64,000 nt of DNA from Gammaproteobacteria bacterium. Lineage in GTDB: Bacteria > Pseudomonadota > Gammaproteobacteria > Pseudomonadales > Azotimanducaceae. The DNA lies in contig JAPOYI010000087.1 of NCBI GenBank assembly GCA_026706665.1, positions 1-64,000 on the forward strand. Direction: 5' to 3'. The notes beneath the pieces were generated by a model. That model was given only the letters and a program-made list of their open reading frames with translations, made no database searches and was not told the DNA's origin. This document shows positions 35,020-44,900 of this stretch, piece by piece. Both the position numbers and the translations under genes were made by a program. Numbering within the stretch: the stretch's first letter is position 1; each line of letters opens with the position of its first letter.

Positions 35020-35054
35020 TATATGACATGGTGTCAAGGACAACATGTCATATA
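35020..35054. promoter_or_regulatory. Palindromic operator of the antitoxin-toxin operon
   Basis: An 11-bp perfect inverted repeat TATATGACATG / CATGTCATATA is separated by 13 bp that contain a second inverted repeat (TGTC aag GACA). Together they make a 35-bp near-perfect palindrome directly upstream of the preferred antitoxin start. This is a typical autorepression site for Phd-type antitoxins. Confidence 0.75.
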
Positions 35055-35074
35055 CGGGGCCGCCGGATCGCGTA

Positions 35075-35899
35075 CTAGGCGGGCCAGAGTTGCATCCCTC
35101 CGTCCACCCGCAGCACCTGTCCGGTGACATACGACGAGTCGCTGGTGACGAAGAACTCCACCGCTTTCGCGACTTCCTGCGGCCAGCCGTATCGCGTTAG
35201 CGCGCCCGTCTGCACCTTTCGGTCCGCCCGCGTCGGGCGGCTGGCTTCGAACCGGGGCGTAATGATCTCGCCGGGAGCGATGACGTTGGCGTAGACGCCA
35301 TGTGGACGAAGCTGCGCGGCCAGGCACCGCGTGTACTCGTGTACGGCCGCCTTGGCAACGCTGTAGGAGACCTCTCGGGCGTGCCCGGAAAGGCCCGCGA
35401 TGCTTCCGATCATTACGATCCAGCCCGCGTTTCTCTCCATCATCTCCGGGACCACTTCCCGGCAGACGAGAATGCATGTGCGCAGGTTGCGGTCGAGGAT
35501 TGTCTCGACATCGGTCAGGGAAATGTTCACTGCGTCGTTGACCACGGGCTTGCCGGCGTTCTCCCCAGTGACGCCCTTTGAACCGATATCGCCACCAGCA
35601 TTGTTGACGAGGATGTCAATCCTGCCGAAGCGGTCCCGGATCTCCCGGACATTGCGTGCCACCGTGTCGACATCGGTCAGGTCGCCATGCGCCGCGAGCA
35701 CATCCGTTCCGTGCGCCGTCGCGATTTCGGCTGCGACGGCATCGAGCGACTCCGCCTCGCCGAGTTGCCGCGTCGATGTGGGCGTCGTTCCATGAACCGC
35801 GACCTTGGCGCCAAGGCTTGCGAGATGCTCGGCGACAACACGGCCGATCCCGCGCGAAGAACCCGTTACCCAGGCCACCCTGTTCTCCAGACGTTTCAT
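35075..35899 (-). CDS. Short-chain dehydrogenase/reductase
   Basis: 274 residues from ATG 35899, chosen because AGGAGATACC precedes it; the frame is open further upstream but runs into the dispersed repeat. Classical SDR features: TGSSRGIG at 12-19, NNAG at 99-102, Ser166, and the Tyr179-x3-Lys183 pair in SYSVAKAA. The C-terminus has the family ending YVTGQVLRVDGGMQLWPA. The insertion between NNAG and the Ser strand (DIGSKGVTGENAGKPVVND) is longer than usual. Probably acts on a sugar-like or acyl substrate; identity unknown. Confidence 0.88.
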   Translation of the reverse strand: MKRLENRVAWVTGSSRGIGRVVAEHLASLGAKVAVHGTTPTSTRQLGEAESLDAVAAEIATAHGTDVLAAHGDLTDVDTVARNVREIRDRFGRIDILVNNAGGDIGSKGVTGENAGKPVVNDAVNISLTDVETILDRNLRTCILVCREVVPEMMERNAGWIVMIGSIAGLSGHAREVSYSVAKAAVHEYTRCLAAQLRPHGVYANVIAPGEIITPRFEASRPTRADRKVQTGALTRYGWPQEVAKAVEFFVTSDSSYVTGQVLRVDGGMQLWPA

Positions 35900-35996
35900 C
35901 GGTATCTCCTGACCTTGAGCCTGGCGAGCACGCACCTCGGAGCCTTCAGCCGAGGAAGCCCCGCGCCGGGGTGCTCCGGCTCGCCGTCGTGGTCCC

Positions 35997-36064
35997 AGCC
36001 TCCCCAGACCGCTGACGCGCAAGGAAGTGCCGGCATTCCCCCCGTCGCCGGAGGCGTAGTTCCA
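35997..36064 (+). repeat. Dispersed intergenic repeat, copy 2 of 3
   Basis: agcctccccagaccgctgac to gaggcgtagttccatg matches copies at 10831-10900 and 61656-61720. Here the outer stem is GCCTCC with GGAGGC, where the other copies have GCTTCC with GGAGGC (a C-G pair in place of U-G). It lies between the SDR start and the end of brnA. Confidence 0.75.
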
Positions 36065-36070
36065 TGCGAG

Positions 36071-36283
36071 TCAGCTTGCCCACTCCAATCGCAGCGTCTT
36101 TTTCTCCGCGGCACAGTCTCGAAGATACAAGTTGATCAGGCTCTGATACGGGATACCACTTTGCTCGGCGAGCGAACGAAAATAGTCGATCGTGTCTTCA
36201 TCCAACCTTATCGTCAGCTGCTTTTTGGGTTTGCGCAGATAAGGGTTCTTTACCGATTTCGAAAAGTCGTAGGATTTCTTCAC
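36071..36283 (-). CDS. brnA: BrnA-type antitoxin
   Basis: A 70-residue ribbon-helix-helix protein: KKQLTIRLDEDTIDYFRSLA is the DNA-binding strand and first helix, then GIPYQSLINLYLRDC. It overlaps the upstream toxin gene by four bases. It would neutralise BrnT and repress the operon. Confidence 0.88.
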   Translation of the reverse strand: MKKSYDFSKSVKNPYLRKPKKQLTIRLDEDTIDYFRSLAEQSGIPYQSLINLYLRDCAAEKKTLRLEWAS

Positions 36284-36567
36284 AACAAAAACTCCGAATA
36301 CTGTTGGCGTTCCAGGCGATCAGCCCTCCGGACCGAGATGATTCGGATCACATTGTCTCGCCAAACATGCACCACGACCAACAATCGAAGGCGAACGCTC
36401 AGGCCAAGCAAGACGAACCTGTCTTCGTCATCCGAGTGCTCTGGGTCCGGAATCACACGTGCATTCTCATCAAGAAATGCCGATCTTGCCTCCTCGAAAG
36501 TTACGCCGTGTTTCCGTACATTCTCCGACGCCTTATTCCTGTCCCACTCGAACGTCGGATCACTCAT
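36280..36567 (-). CDS. brnT: BrnT-type RNase toxin
   Basis: A 95-residue BrnT-family toxin: FEWDRNKASENVRKHGVTFE, FLDENARVIPDPEHSDDEDR, and the late RIISVRRADRLERQQY segment carry the conserved basic and aromatic residues. Toxin-first order is normal for this family. ATG at 36567. Confidence 0.9.
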   Translation of the reverse strand: MSDPTFEWDRNKASENVRKHGVTFEEARSAFLDENARVIPDPEHSDDEDRFVLLGLSVRLRLLVVVHVWRDNVIRIISVRRADRLERQQYSEFLL

Positions 36568-36573
36568 CCCGAC

Positions 36574-36601
36574 AGTGTAGCTACAACGTAGGGCAAGTCA
36601 A
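36574..36601 (-). promoter_or_regulatory. Putative brnTA promoter with overlapping palindrome
   Basis: Minus-strand TTGACT (36601-36596), 16-bp spacer, then TACACT (36579-36574). A perfect palindrome TGTAGCTACA (36576-36585) overlaps the -10 element and could be the BrnA operator half-site. Confidence 0.5.
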
Positions 36602-36759
36602 GACCAAGAACTAGGCGAATCACGCGGCCGCACCCGGCACTGCTCATGCACAACTCCCTTCGATGGAGCAGGGGCTTTCCGTCACTTGCGCTATAGTCCC
36701 TCCGGCCAACGCTGCTGAACGCGTTCGCGACGCATAGCCAAAGTCAGGCGGGAGATCCA

Positions 36760-38943
36760 TTGGACAGGGCGGAAGGGAATTCGACCAGGACGTTGGCAAC
36801 CAACCTCAGGGAGCGCGTACTGACCACGAGAACGCTGCTCGCATTTACGGTCGGCTGCGTTTCCGGACTGGCCGTCGTGGTCGGCGAGATCTCCCTCGCA
36901 ACAGTCGTCTTCTCGGGTCCCCTGGCACCCTATGCCGCGCAAGGGGTCGGCCTCGTACTGTTCGGCAGCTTCGCTGGCTGCCTGGTGATCGCGCTTACGA
37001 GCGGTTTTCGGGGCGCGGTTTCCGCGCCGCCGGTGCCGACGCTGATCGTGCTGGCCGTGATCGGGGGCGCATTGGCATTGGAAGGCGATGCGTTGTTCGC
37101 AACGATGGTCGCGATCATCATGCTGTGCGCGGGGGCGACCGGCCTCATCATGCTGCTGATCGGACGTTTCGGCCTGACCAACCTGGTCCGGTTCATTCCC
37201 TACCCCGTATCGTCCGGCTTCGTCGCCGGCACCGGGGGCGTGGCGTGCCTCGTGGCGCTGTCCCTGATGGGGATCAGGTTGGATCGGGAGTCGCTGGCCG
37301 TCCTGTTCGATCCGTCTGTCGCAGCCAACTGGAGTATCGGCGTCGTTTACGGCGTCGGGCTCTACCTTGCGACGAAGTTCTGGAACAGTTTCCTGCTGCT
37401 GCCTGTCAGTTTCCTCGCTGCTGCCGCGTTGTGCCATGTGGGATTCATGGTGCTCGGTATCTCGGGCGACGAAGCCAGGGCGGCCGGACTCCTGTTCGCC
37501 AGCATTTCCGACGGCCATCTCTGGCCCGCCTTCGGTCTGGAACATCTCGCTCTCGTGGATTGGGGGTCGGTCGCGGGACAGACTCCCAACATGCTGACGC
37601 TGCTGCTCGTCACGTTTCTGTGCATCGTCATGTACATCGGCGGGCTGGAGCTTGCCGCCAATCGGGACCTGGACTGGAACCGGGAATTCCGTCTCGTGGG
37701 ACTTGCCGCCTTCATCGCCGGTCTCGGCGGCGGACCACCCGGTTGCCAGGTCGTTCCCACGTCGATGCGCAGCCTGATGTTCGGTGTCGACATGCGATTC
37801 ACCGGTGTCGTCGCCGCCCTCCTGATCGGTTCCACCCTGCTCTTCGGCGATACGCTGCTCAAACATCTCCCCGTGCCGCTGATGGGTGGAGTCCTGCTTT
37901 TCACCGGCATCGCCATGCTCGAAGAGTGGCTGGTCAGGATCAAAAGGCGTGTCCCCGCCACGGACTACGCGATCATCCTCGTGATGTTCCTGACCATCAC
38001 GATCTTCGGCTTCTTCGAGGGCGTGGGGGTCGGCATGCTGATCACCATCGTCTTCTTCGTCGTCCGCCTGAGCCGCATGGACGTGATCGAGTCCCGGTAC
38101 ACGGCCCGTGAGCACCGCAGCAATCGGAGCCGTCCCATCCCCGATCGCGCGATCCTGCAGGTAGAAGGTGACCGGGCGCAGGCTTACCGCCTGCAGGGAT
38201 ACGTGTTCTTTGGCAGCGGCTACCCCCTGGCGGACCGTCTCAAGCAATCCCTGAATGACGAACCGCCACCGAAGTGCATCCTGCTCGATTTCGAAGCGGT
38301 TTCCGGCTTCGACTTCTCCGCCGCCCACGCGCTGTGCCGATTCATGCACGCCGCCCGTGGCGAGGGGACCCGTGTTGTGCTCTGTGCGCCGCCAGAACAG
38401 CTTCGTCACGAACTCAAACGCAATCTCCCGCCGCAGGTCTTCGACAACGCCTACTTCGCGGCGGACGCCGACAGCGGCCTTGAGCGTTGCGAGGACATCC
38501 TCATCGAAGATCACCGGGAGAGGCACGACGAGGAGGCCGGCGCATTGCTGGACAGGGTCGCGGACGAGATGGAGCGCCATCTCGACAGCCAGTCCGAATT
38601 CGAAGCGCTGGTCGAGGCACTCGGCGACTGGACGCAGGTGCGCTACCACGGGCCCGACGAGTCCATCGTCGCCACCGATGCGGCGTCCGCAGGCCTTCAA
38701 CTGATGACCACCGGCCGCGCCTCCGTGTTCGACGAAAAAGGCGAACGAGTCGGCCAACTCGGTCCAGGCGATGTCGTCGAGACGCGTATTCTCGGCGGTC
38801 CGCAGGCGCCGTCACGCAACACGGTGACCGACGTAGCCTGTCAGACCATCGTACTTGCGCCCGCGGCCTTGAGGTTGCTTGAAGAAAGCGATAGCGCCCT
38901 GGCCCTGAGGCTGTATCGTTATATCCTGGCAACTGACGAGTAG
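36760..38943 (+). CDS. SulP-family transporter with STAS and cyclic-nucleotide-binding-like regions
   Basis: A 727-residue protein. Residues ~20-450 are an 11-12 helix SulP/SLC26 anion-transporter core (e.g. LARMD-like juncture at VVRLSRMDVI). Residues ~465-575 form a STAS domain (YVFFGSGYPLADRL; CILLDFEAVSGFDFSAAHAL, with an HAL at the usual phosphorylation-site region). The last ~130 residues resemble a cyclic-nucleotide-binding module (LQLMTTGRASVFDEKGERVG then GPGDVVETRI). The start is TTG at 36760 after CGGGAGATCCA. Only 2 bp separate its stop from the polyketide synthase ATG, so they are almost certainly co-transcribed. An inorganic anion such as sulfate or bicarbonate is the likely cargo. 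Confidence 0.87.
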   Translation: MDRAEGNSTRTLATNLRERVLTTRTLLAFTVGCVSGLAVVVGEISLATVVFSGPLAPYAAQGVGLVLFGSFAGCLVIALTSGFRGAVSAPPVPTLIVLAVIGGALALEGDALFATMVAIIMLCAGATGLIMLLIGRFGLTNLVRFIPYPVSSGFVAGTGGVACLVALSLMGIRLDRESLAVLFDPSVAANWSIGVVYGVGLYLATKFWNSFLLLPVSFLAAAALCHVGFMVLGISGDEARAAGLLFASISDGHLWPAFGLEHLALVDWGSVAGQTPNMLTLLLVTFLCIVMYIGGLELAANRDLDWNREFRLVGLAAFIAGLGGGPPGCQVVPTSMRSLMFGVDMRFTGVVAALLIGSTLLFGDTLLKHLPVPLMGGVLLFTGIAMLEEWLVRIKRRVPATDYAIILVMFLTITIFGFFEGVGVGMLITIVFFVVRLSRMDVIESRYTAREHRSNRSRPIPDRAILQVEGDRAQAYRLQGYVFFGSGYPLADRLKQSLNDEPPPKCILLDFEAVSGFDFSAAHALCRFMHAARGEGTRVVLCAPPEQLRHELKRNLPPQVFDNAYFAADADSGLERCEDILIEDHRERHDEEAGALLDRVADEMERHLDSQSEFEALVEALGDWTQVRYHGPDESIVATDAASAGLQLMTTGRASVFDEKGERVGQLGPGDVVETRILGGPQAPSRNTVTDVACQTIVLAPAALRLLEESDSALALRLYRYILATDE

Positions 38944-38945
38944 AC

Positions 38946-41900
38946 ATGTCGTCGTCAGAATCCAATGCCGATTCCACCGAGCAGATGACCAGCGAAACCT
39001 GGCAGCCGATCGCCATCGTCGGCATGGCCTGTCGATTCCCGGGCGGACCGGACCTCGAGACTTTCTGGCGCCTCCTGGATTCCGGCCAGACGGCCGTGAC
39101 CGAAGGCACGCCGGGATCCGGCGTCGGCCGCGTGGGGCAGTTGTTCCCGGACGGGCCGGTGGAATGGCCCGCCTGCCGGTACGGCGCGTTCGTGGACGAC
39201 ATCGACCAGTTCGATGCGGAGTTCTTCCGAATCTCGCCGCTGGAAGCACAATTGCTCGATCCCCAGCAACGCATGATGCTCGAGACCTGCTGGCGCGCCC
39301 TGGAAGACGCGGGCATCGACCCCGAAAGCCTCAGGGGCACCCGCACTGGCGTATACGCCGGCATGAGCAACAACGACTACCGGCACCTGATCCTCGCCGG
39401 CCGCGAGAACACGGAAGCCGCCGCCGGCCTGTATTCCGTCACCGGAAGTTCGCTGAGTCCGGCCATTGGCCGGGTGTCGTTCGTGCTGGGGTTCGAAGGG
39501 CCGGCGATGGTCGTGGACACGGCCTGCTCGTCTTCTCTCGTTGCGGTCCACCAGGCCACGGCGGGCCTGCATCGGGGCGATGCGGACCTGGCGTTGGTGG
39601 GCGGCGTGCAGGCCATACTGTTCGGGCGCCTGAGCGCGCTACGCGCCAAGGCCGGGATGCTGTCGCCCAACGGGCGGTGCAAGACCTTCGATGCCGCGGC
39701 GGACGGCTACGTCCGGGGCGAGGGGTGCGGCATCGTCGCCCTGAAACGCCTGGACGATGCGATAGCCGACGGCGACCGGATATGGGCCGTGATTCGCGGC
39801 TCGGCGGTAAATCAGGACGGGACCGGACCGGGCCTGACGGTCCCCGAAGGCCCGGCTCAGCAACGGGCTATCGAGGCAGCGCTGGCACGCGCAGGCATAG
39901 AGCCTTCCGAAGTCGACTACCTCGAGGCACATGGCACCGGGACCCTCGTCGGCGATCCGACCGAATTCGAAGCGGCCGGCACCGTGTACGGCAAGGGGCG
40001 CGATCCGGATCACCCGCTCCTGATCGGTTCGGTCAAGACGAATATCGGCCACCTGGAATCCGCGGCGGGTGTCGCTGGCCTGATCAAGGCTGCGCTGGCC
40101 CTGAAGCGCGGCACCATCCCCAAGCATCTGCATTTCGAGACGCCCAGCCCGGAACTGGATTGGGACCGGCTCCCGGTACGGGTGACCGCGGAGCCGACAC
40201 CGTGGCCGCCGGTCGACCGGCCATCCCGGGCGGGCGTGAACTCGTTCGGCTTCTCCGGAACGAACGCCCACGTCGTTCTCGAGTCATATGGAGAACCCCA
40301 CTCCTCCGAAAAGGGCGAAATACACGTCGCGTCCGGCCCAAGGCGGGCGATCACGCGGCCGGAGGTACCGGACTCATCGGTCTCGGACGCCGCGCGAATG
40401 CGGCTCCTGCCGCTGTCCGGCAAATCGGATGCCGCCCTGCGGGACGCGGCGGGCCGTTATCTTCAATGGCTGGACGAACGCGACCTGTCCGAACCATCCA
40501 CCGACCGCGCTTCGCTTTCGGACATGGCATGGACGGCCAGCGTGGGACGCAGCCACTTCACTCGCCGGGCGGGCGTGGTCTTCCGGGACGGCAGTTCCCT
40601 GCGCGATGCGCTCTCATCCCTTGCCGACGAGGACGAACCCTCCGACCGACCGGCTGCCCGGGACAACCCGAAAGTGGCGTTCGTCTATACCGGGCAGGCA
40701 AGCCAGTGGATCGGGATGGCGCGAAACATCCACGAAAGCGAACCCGTGGCCAGGGCGGTCATCGACAGATGCGACGCGCTGCTCGCGGAGTCGCGAGGCG
40801 TTTCGCTGAAGGACGTGATGTTCGGAAACTCCGACGCGGCCAACGCTCTGGACGACCCGGCCTGGACCCAACCCGCCATCTACGTGCTCGAATGCGCGCT
40901 CACCGCGCAGTGGGCAAGTCTGGGGGTACGGCCCGATATCGTGGTCGGCCACAGTCTTGGCGAGATCGCCGCGGCGCAGGCTGCGGGCGTGTTCAGCCTG
41001 GAAGAAGGCCTGGGATTCGCCACCACACGCGGCGACCTGATTTCGGCGCTACCCGAAAAGGGCGCGATGGCGGTGGTCTTCGCCACCGCATCCGACGTAG
41101 CCGCGGCGCTGGATGAGCACAATGCCAACTGCGACGGACCGGGCCTTTGTCTCGCGGCTTACAACGGCACCAACCAGGCAATCAGCGGACCGGAATCGGA
41201 GGTGGCGTCAATCCTCGCGCGCTTCGAGGCGGACAACGTCCGGACCGCGAAGCTCCGGGCCAGTCCCGCATATCACAGCGCGCTGGTGGATCCGGCGCTG
41301 GACGGCCTGGAAGCCTATTTCGCGGATGTCGCCGTCCAGGAACCCGAAGTCGCGATGGTGAGCAGCCTGTCGGGCGAACAGGTACAGCCGGGAACGTGCC
41401 TGGACGGTTCCTATTGGCGCAAGCAGGCGCGGCAGCCCGTGGCGTTCGACCGCTGCGTGCGGAAACTTGCGGAACTCGCCGTCGATGTCGTCATAGAAAT
41501 CGGTCCTCACGGCGTTCTGACCCCGCTGGTTGCGCTCGGCTGGTCGGCCGAAGCGCAAGCTCCCGCAGCGTTCGCCAGCCTCCGGCGGCCTTCCCGCGAC
41601 GAGTCGCTGGCAGATGTGGAAGGGTCGTTCATGGCGGCCGTAGCGAGCGCCTATGAAGCCGGCGTTCCGCTCGCGTTCGAAGGTCTGTTCGCGGGCGAAG
41701 AGCGGTGTCGCATTTCGCTGCCAGGCTACCCGTTCCAACGTCGCCGCCACTGGATCGAAGCGCCACGACGCCAGCGCCGGCAAGTGGGCGATCCGCTGCT
41801 GGGCGTGCGGCACGAATCGCCCCGGGGCGAGATCGACTTCGAGACGGAAATCCATGTCTCCGATCCCGCATGGATCGATGACCACCGCGTGTTCGACCAC

Positions 41901-44900
41901 GTGCTGGCGCCAGGAGCCCTGTACGGGGCGATGGCAGTTTCCGTGCCGCTCCTCGAAGGCGCACCGTCCGCGACGGTGGAAGACCTGCGCATGCACAATC
42001 CGCTCGTCTTCCCGGCCACGAGGTCCGGCGAGGCGACCGACGAGGAGGAGTCGGCGCGAGGGGCGCGCAAGGTACAGGTCGTGGTCAGTGCATCGGCGGG
42101 AGCGCGACAGGCGGGACAACGCGTCGAGATCTTCAGCAAGGGCGAGGCCGAGCAGGACTGGACGTTGCACGCCGAAGCCCTGGTGTCCGAGGGCGTGTCG
42201 ACGCGCGACGGCACCGATACCACGACCCTGGATGGTCTGCGGCGAAGGCTGTCGCCGAGGGATGTGGACGCGTACTACCGCGCCAAGGCGGAGACGGGAA
42301 TCCAGCTTGGGCCATCGTTCCAGTCGCTGCGGTCGGCCTGGTCGGGGCCCCTGGAAGCGCTGGGCGAAGTCGCGCTGCCCGACGGCGTCGAGTCCATGGA
42401 CTCCTGTGTTCACCCGGTGCTGCTCGACGGCTGCTTCCAGGTGTTCTCCGCCGCGCGCAACCATGCGGACGCGGGCGACAATACGCCTTACCTGCCGTTC
42501 GGCTGGGAACGGCTGTGGCTGAACGGTCCCCTGCCCGACCGCGTAGTCTGCCACGCGCGCCTCAAGACCGGCACGGGAGACGAATCGGCAGACGACACGA
42601 CCGACGCCCAACGGGAAGTCGTGACCGGCGACCTCACGATCTACGACCTGAACGGGGACGTTCTCGGGGGCCTTGATGGCTATACCGTCAAGCGGGCGAC
42701 CCGGGCCGCGCTGCTTTCCGCTGTCGAGGGGCTCGACGACCTCCTCTACCGGGTAGTCTGGCAAGACCAACCCCTTGTCCCCGGGATCCTGCCCGCGGAC
42801 TTCCTTCCGGGTCCCGCCGCGGTTGCGGATCAATCCGGCATGTTCACGGACTACCTGTCGACGGAAGGGGTCGACGCCGAAACGCGGTCCGGTCTTCTCG
42901 CCGACCTGGAAGTGCTTTCGCGACGCTATGCCGTCGCGGCCCTGGACCGGCTTGGCTGGCAACGCAACGCCGGGGATAGCGTGGATCCGGAATCGCTCCG
43001 GGAGGACTTGGGCGTTCTGGACGAACACCGGAAAGTGCTCCGCAGGATGCTCGAGATGCTCGCCAGCTCGGGCGTTCTGAAGGAAACGGACGGCGTGTTC
43101 GAAGTGCTCGTGGGCTCCGGCGAACCGCTTCCCGCAGAATTGCCGGAGGATGCCGGTGCCTATGCGAAGCGGATGGAGGACGCCTATCCCCACGGCCTCA
43201 CCGAGATCGGGCTCTTCTGCCGGTGCGGCGGGGCGCTGCCGGAGGTGCTGCGGGGCGACGCCGACCCGCTCACGCTGCTCTTCAGCAGCGGCGAACCGAG
43301 CGCGGCCGACCTCTACCTCAAGGCGCCCGTGGCGCGCGCCGCCAACCGGATGCTGGCGGAAGCCGTGGAGACGCTCCTGGCCGAATTGCCGGATGGCCGG
43401 CGGCTCAGGATAGTCGAAGTCGGCGCCGGCACGGGATCGGCGACGGCCTCCGTTCTGCCCGAGCTTCCGCCGGGACGCTTCGACTACACCTACACGGACA
43501 TCTCCGCCGGGTTCTTCGCCGAGGCGGAAGGCCGATTCGGCGGCGTGGAAGCGGGCATCGAATACCGGGTTCTGGACATCGAAAAGGATCCCGTGGCGCA
43601 GGGTTTCGACTCCCACGGATACGACCTCGTGATCGCGTCCAACGTCCTGCACGCGACCCGGTACCTGAATGAGACGCTCGCACACTGCCTCGACCTCCTC
43701 GCGCCCTCGGGCCACCTCCTGGCGCTGGAGAATCTCCGCGGACAGGGCTGGCTCGACCTGACGTTCGGGCAACTCGACGGCTGGTGGCGATTCGCGGACG
43801 ACTATCGGCCGCACCATGCTCTCGCCGCGCCCCCCGTGTGGCGGCAGGCGCTCCACGATGCGGGTTACCCGGAGGTCGCTTTCGTCGGCGTGGACGAGAC
43901 CGCCGATCCCGACCGGGGTGTCATCGTCGCACAGGGTCCGGCGGAAGTGACCGAACCCGCAGGCCTCTGGGTCGTGGCAGAAGGCAAGGGCGAGATTGCG
44001 GATGGCCTGGCGAAGACTCTCGCCGCACGGAACCAGACCGTCGTCCTGGCGCGCGAAGAAGCCGAAGATGTCACGGTGACAGCCGATGCCGGCGTCTTTG
44101 CCGCGAGGATCGAAGCGGCAAATCGCGAATCCTGGCAGGCGCTCTTCGAGCGGCTGCCGGACAACTTACCCCTCGACGGCGTGGTCCATCTCGCGGCGCT
44201 TGAAGGCCATGGCACGGGCGCCACTACCGAACAAATGGCCGGGGACACCCGCCGGGTCGCCGGATCGGCGCTCGCACTGGCGCAGGGACTGGCGGACGCC
44301 GATGCGACACCCGCAAAGGGGGTCTGGTTCATTACCCGCGGCGCGCAGGTGCTGGAGCGCGAGCGCGACGGCGAACTGGCGGGCGCCACCCTGTGGGGAT
44401 TCGGCAAGGTAGTGGCGCGGGAAGCGCCGCACTGGCAGCCCAGGATGCTCGACCTCGACCCCGGTCCCCGGTCGCCGAAGGCCGACCTGGCCGAGGAACT
44501 GCTCTCGCCCGATCCGGAGACGCACATCGCCTACCGCGGCGGCCGCCGCCGGGTGGCCCGCTTCGTCCGTTCCGGAGACGGACCGAGGCGCATAGAACTG
44601 CCCGAAGAGCCAGGCTGGCTGCTCGACGCCGACGAAGGAGGCGCACTCGACCAGATCGTCGCGGCCCCGCAGCCGGAAGCCGCTCTCGCGGCCGGTGAAG
44701 TTCGCGTTGCCGTCGAGGCGGCCGGCCTCAATTTCTGGGACATCTTCCGCGGCATGGGCCTCTTCACGGAAGGCCTGTTCGGCGAAGAACTGGTCGGCCG
44801 GGTAGTCGAAACCGGAGAAGCCGTGACCGGCGTGTCCGTCGGCGAGCGCGTCGTCGGGCTGGGCGACGGCACCTTCGGGGCCGAGGCGGTGACCCGCGAA

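Noticed and set aside
34760..35029. Longer antitoxin start at 35029
   Set aside because: The codon lies inside the palindromic operator and the extra residues are not family-like; ATG 35002 fits better.
36691..38757. 688-codon minus-strand open frame opposite the SulP gene
   Set aside because: Its composition is Gln/Asp/His/Arg-rich without family features. It is a GC-driven shadow of the transporter reading frame.
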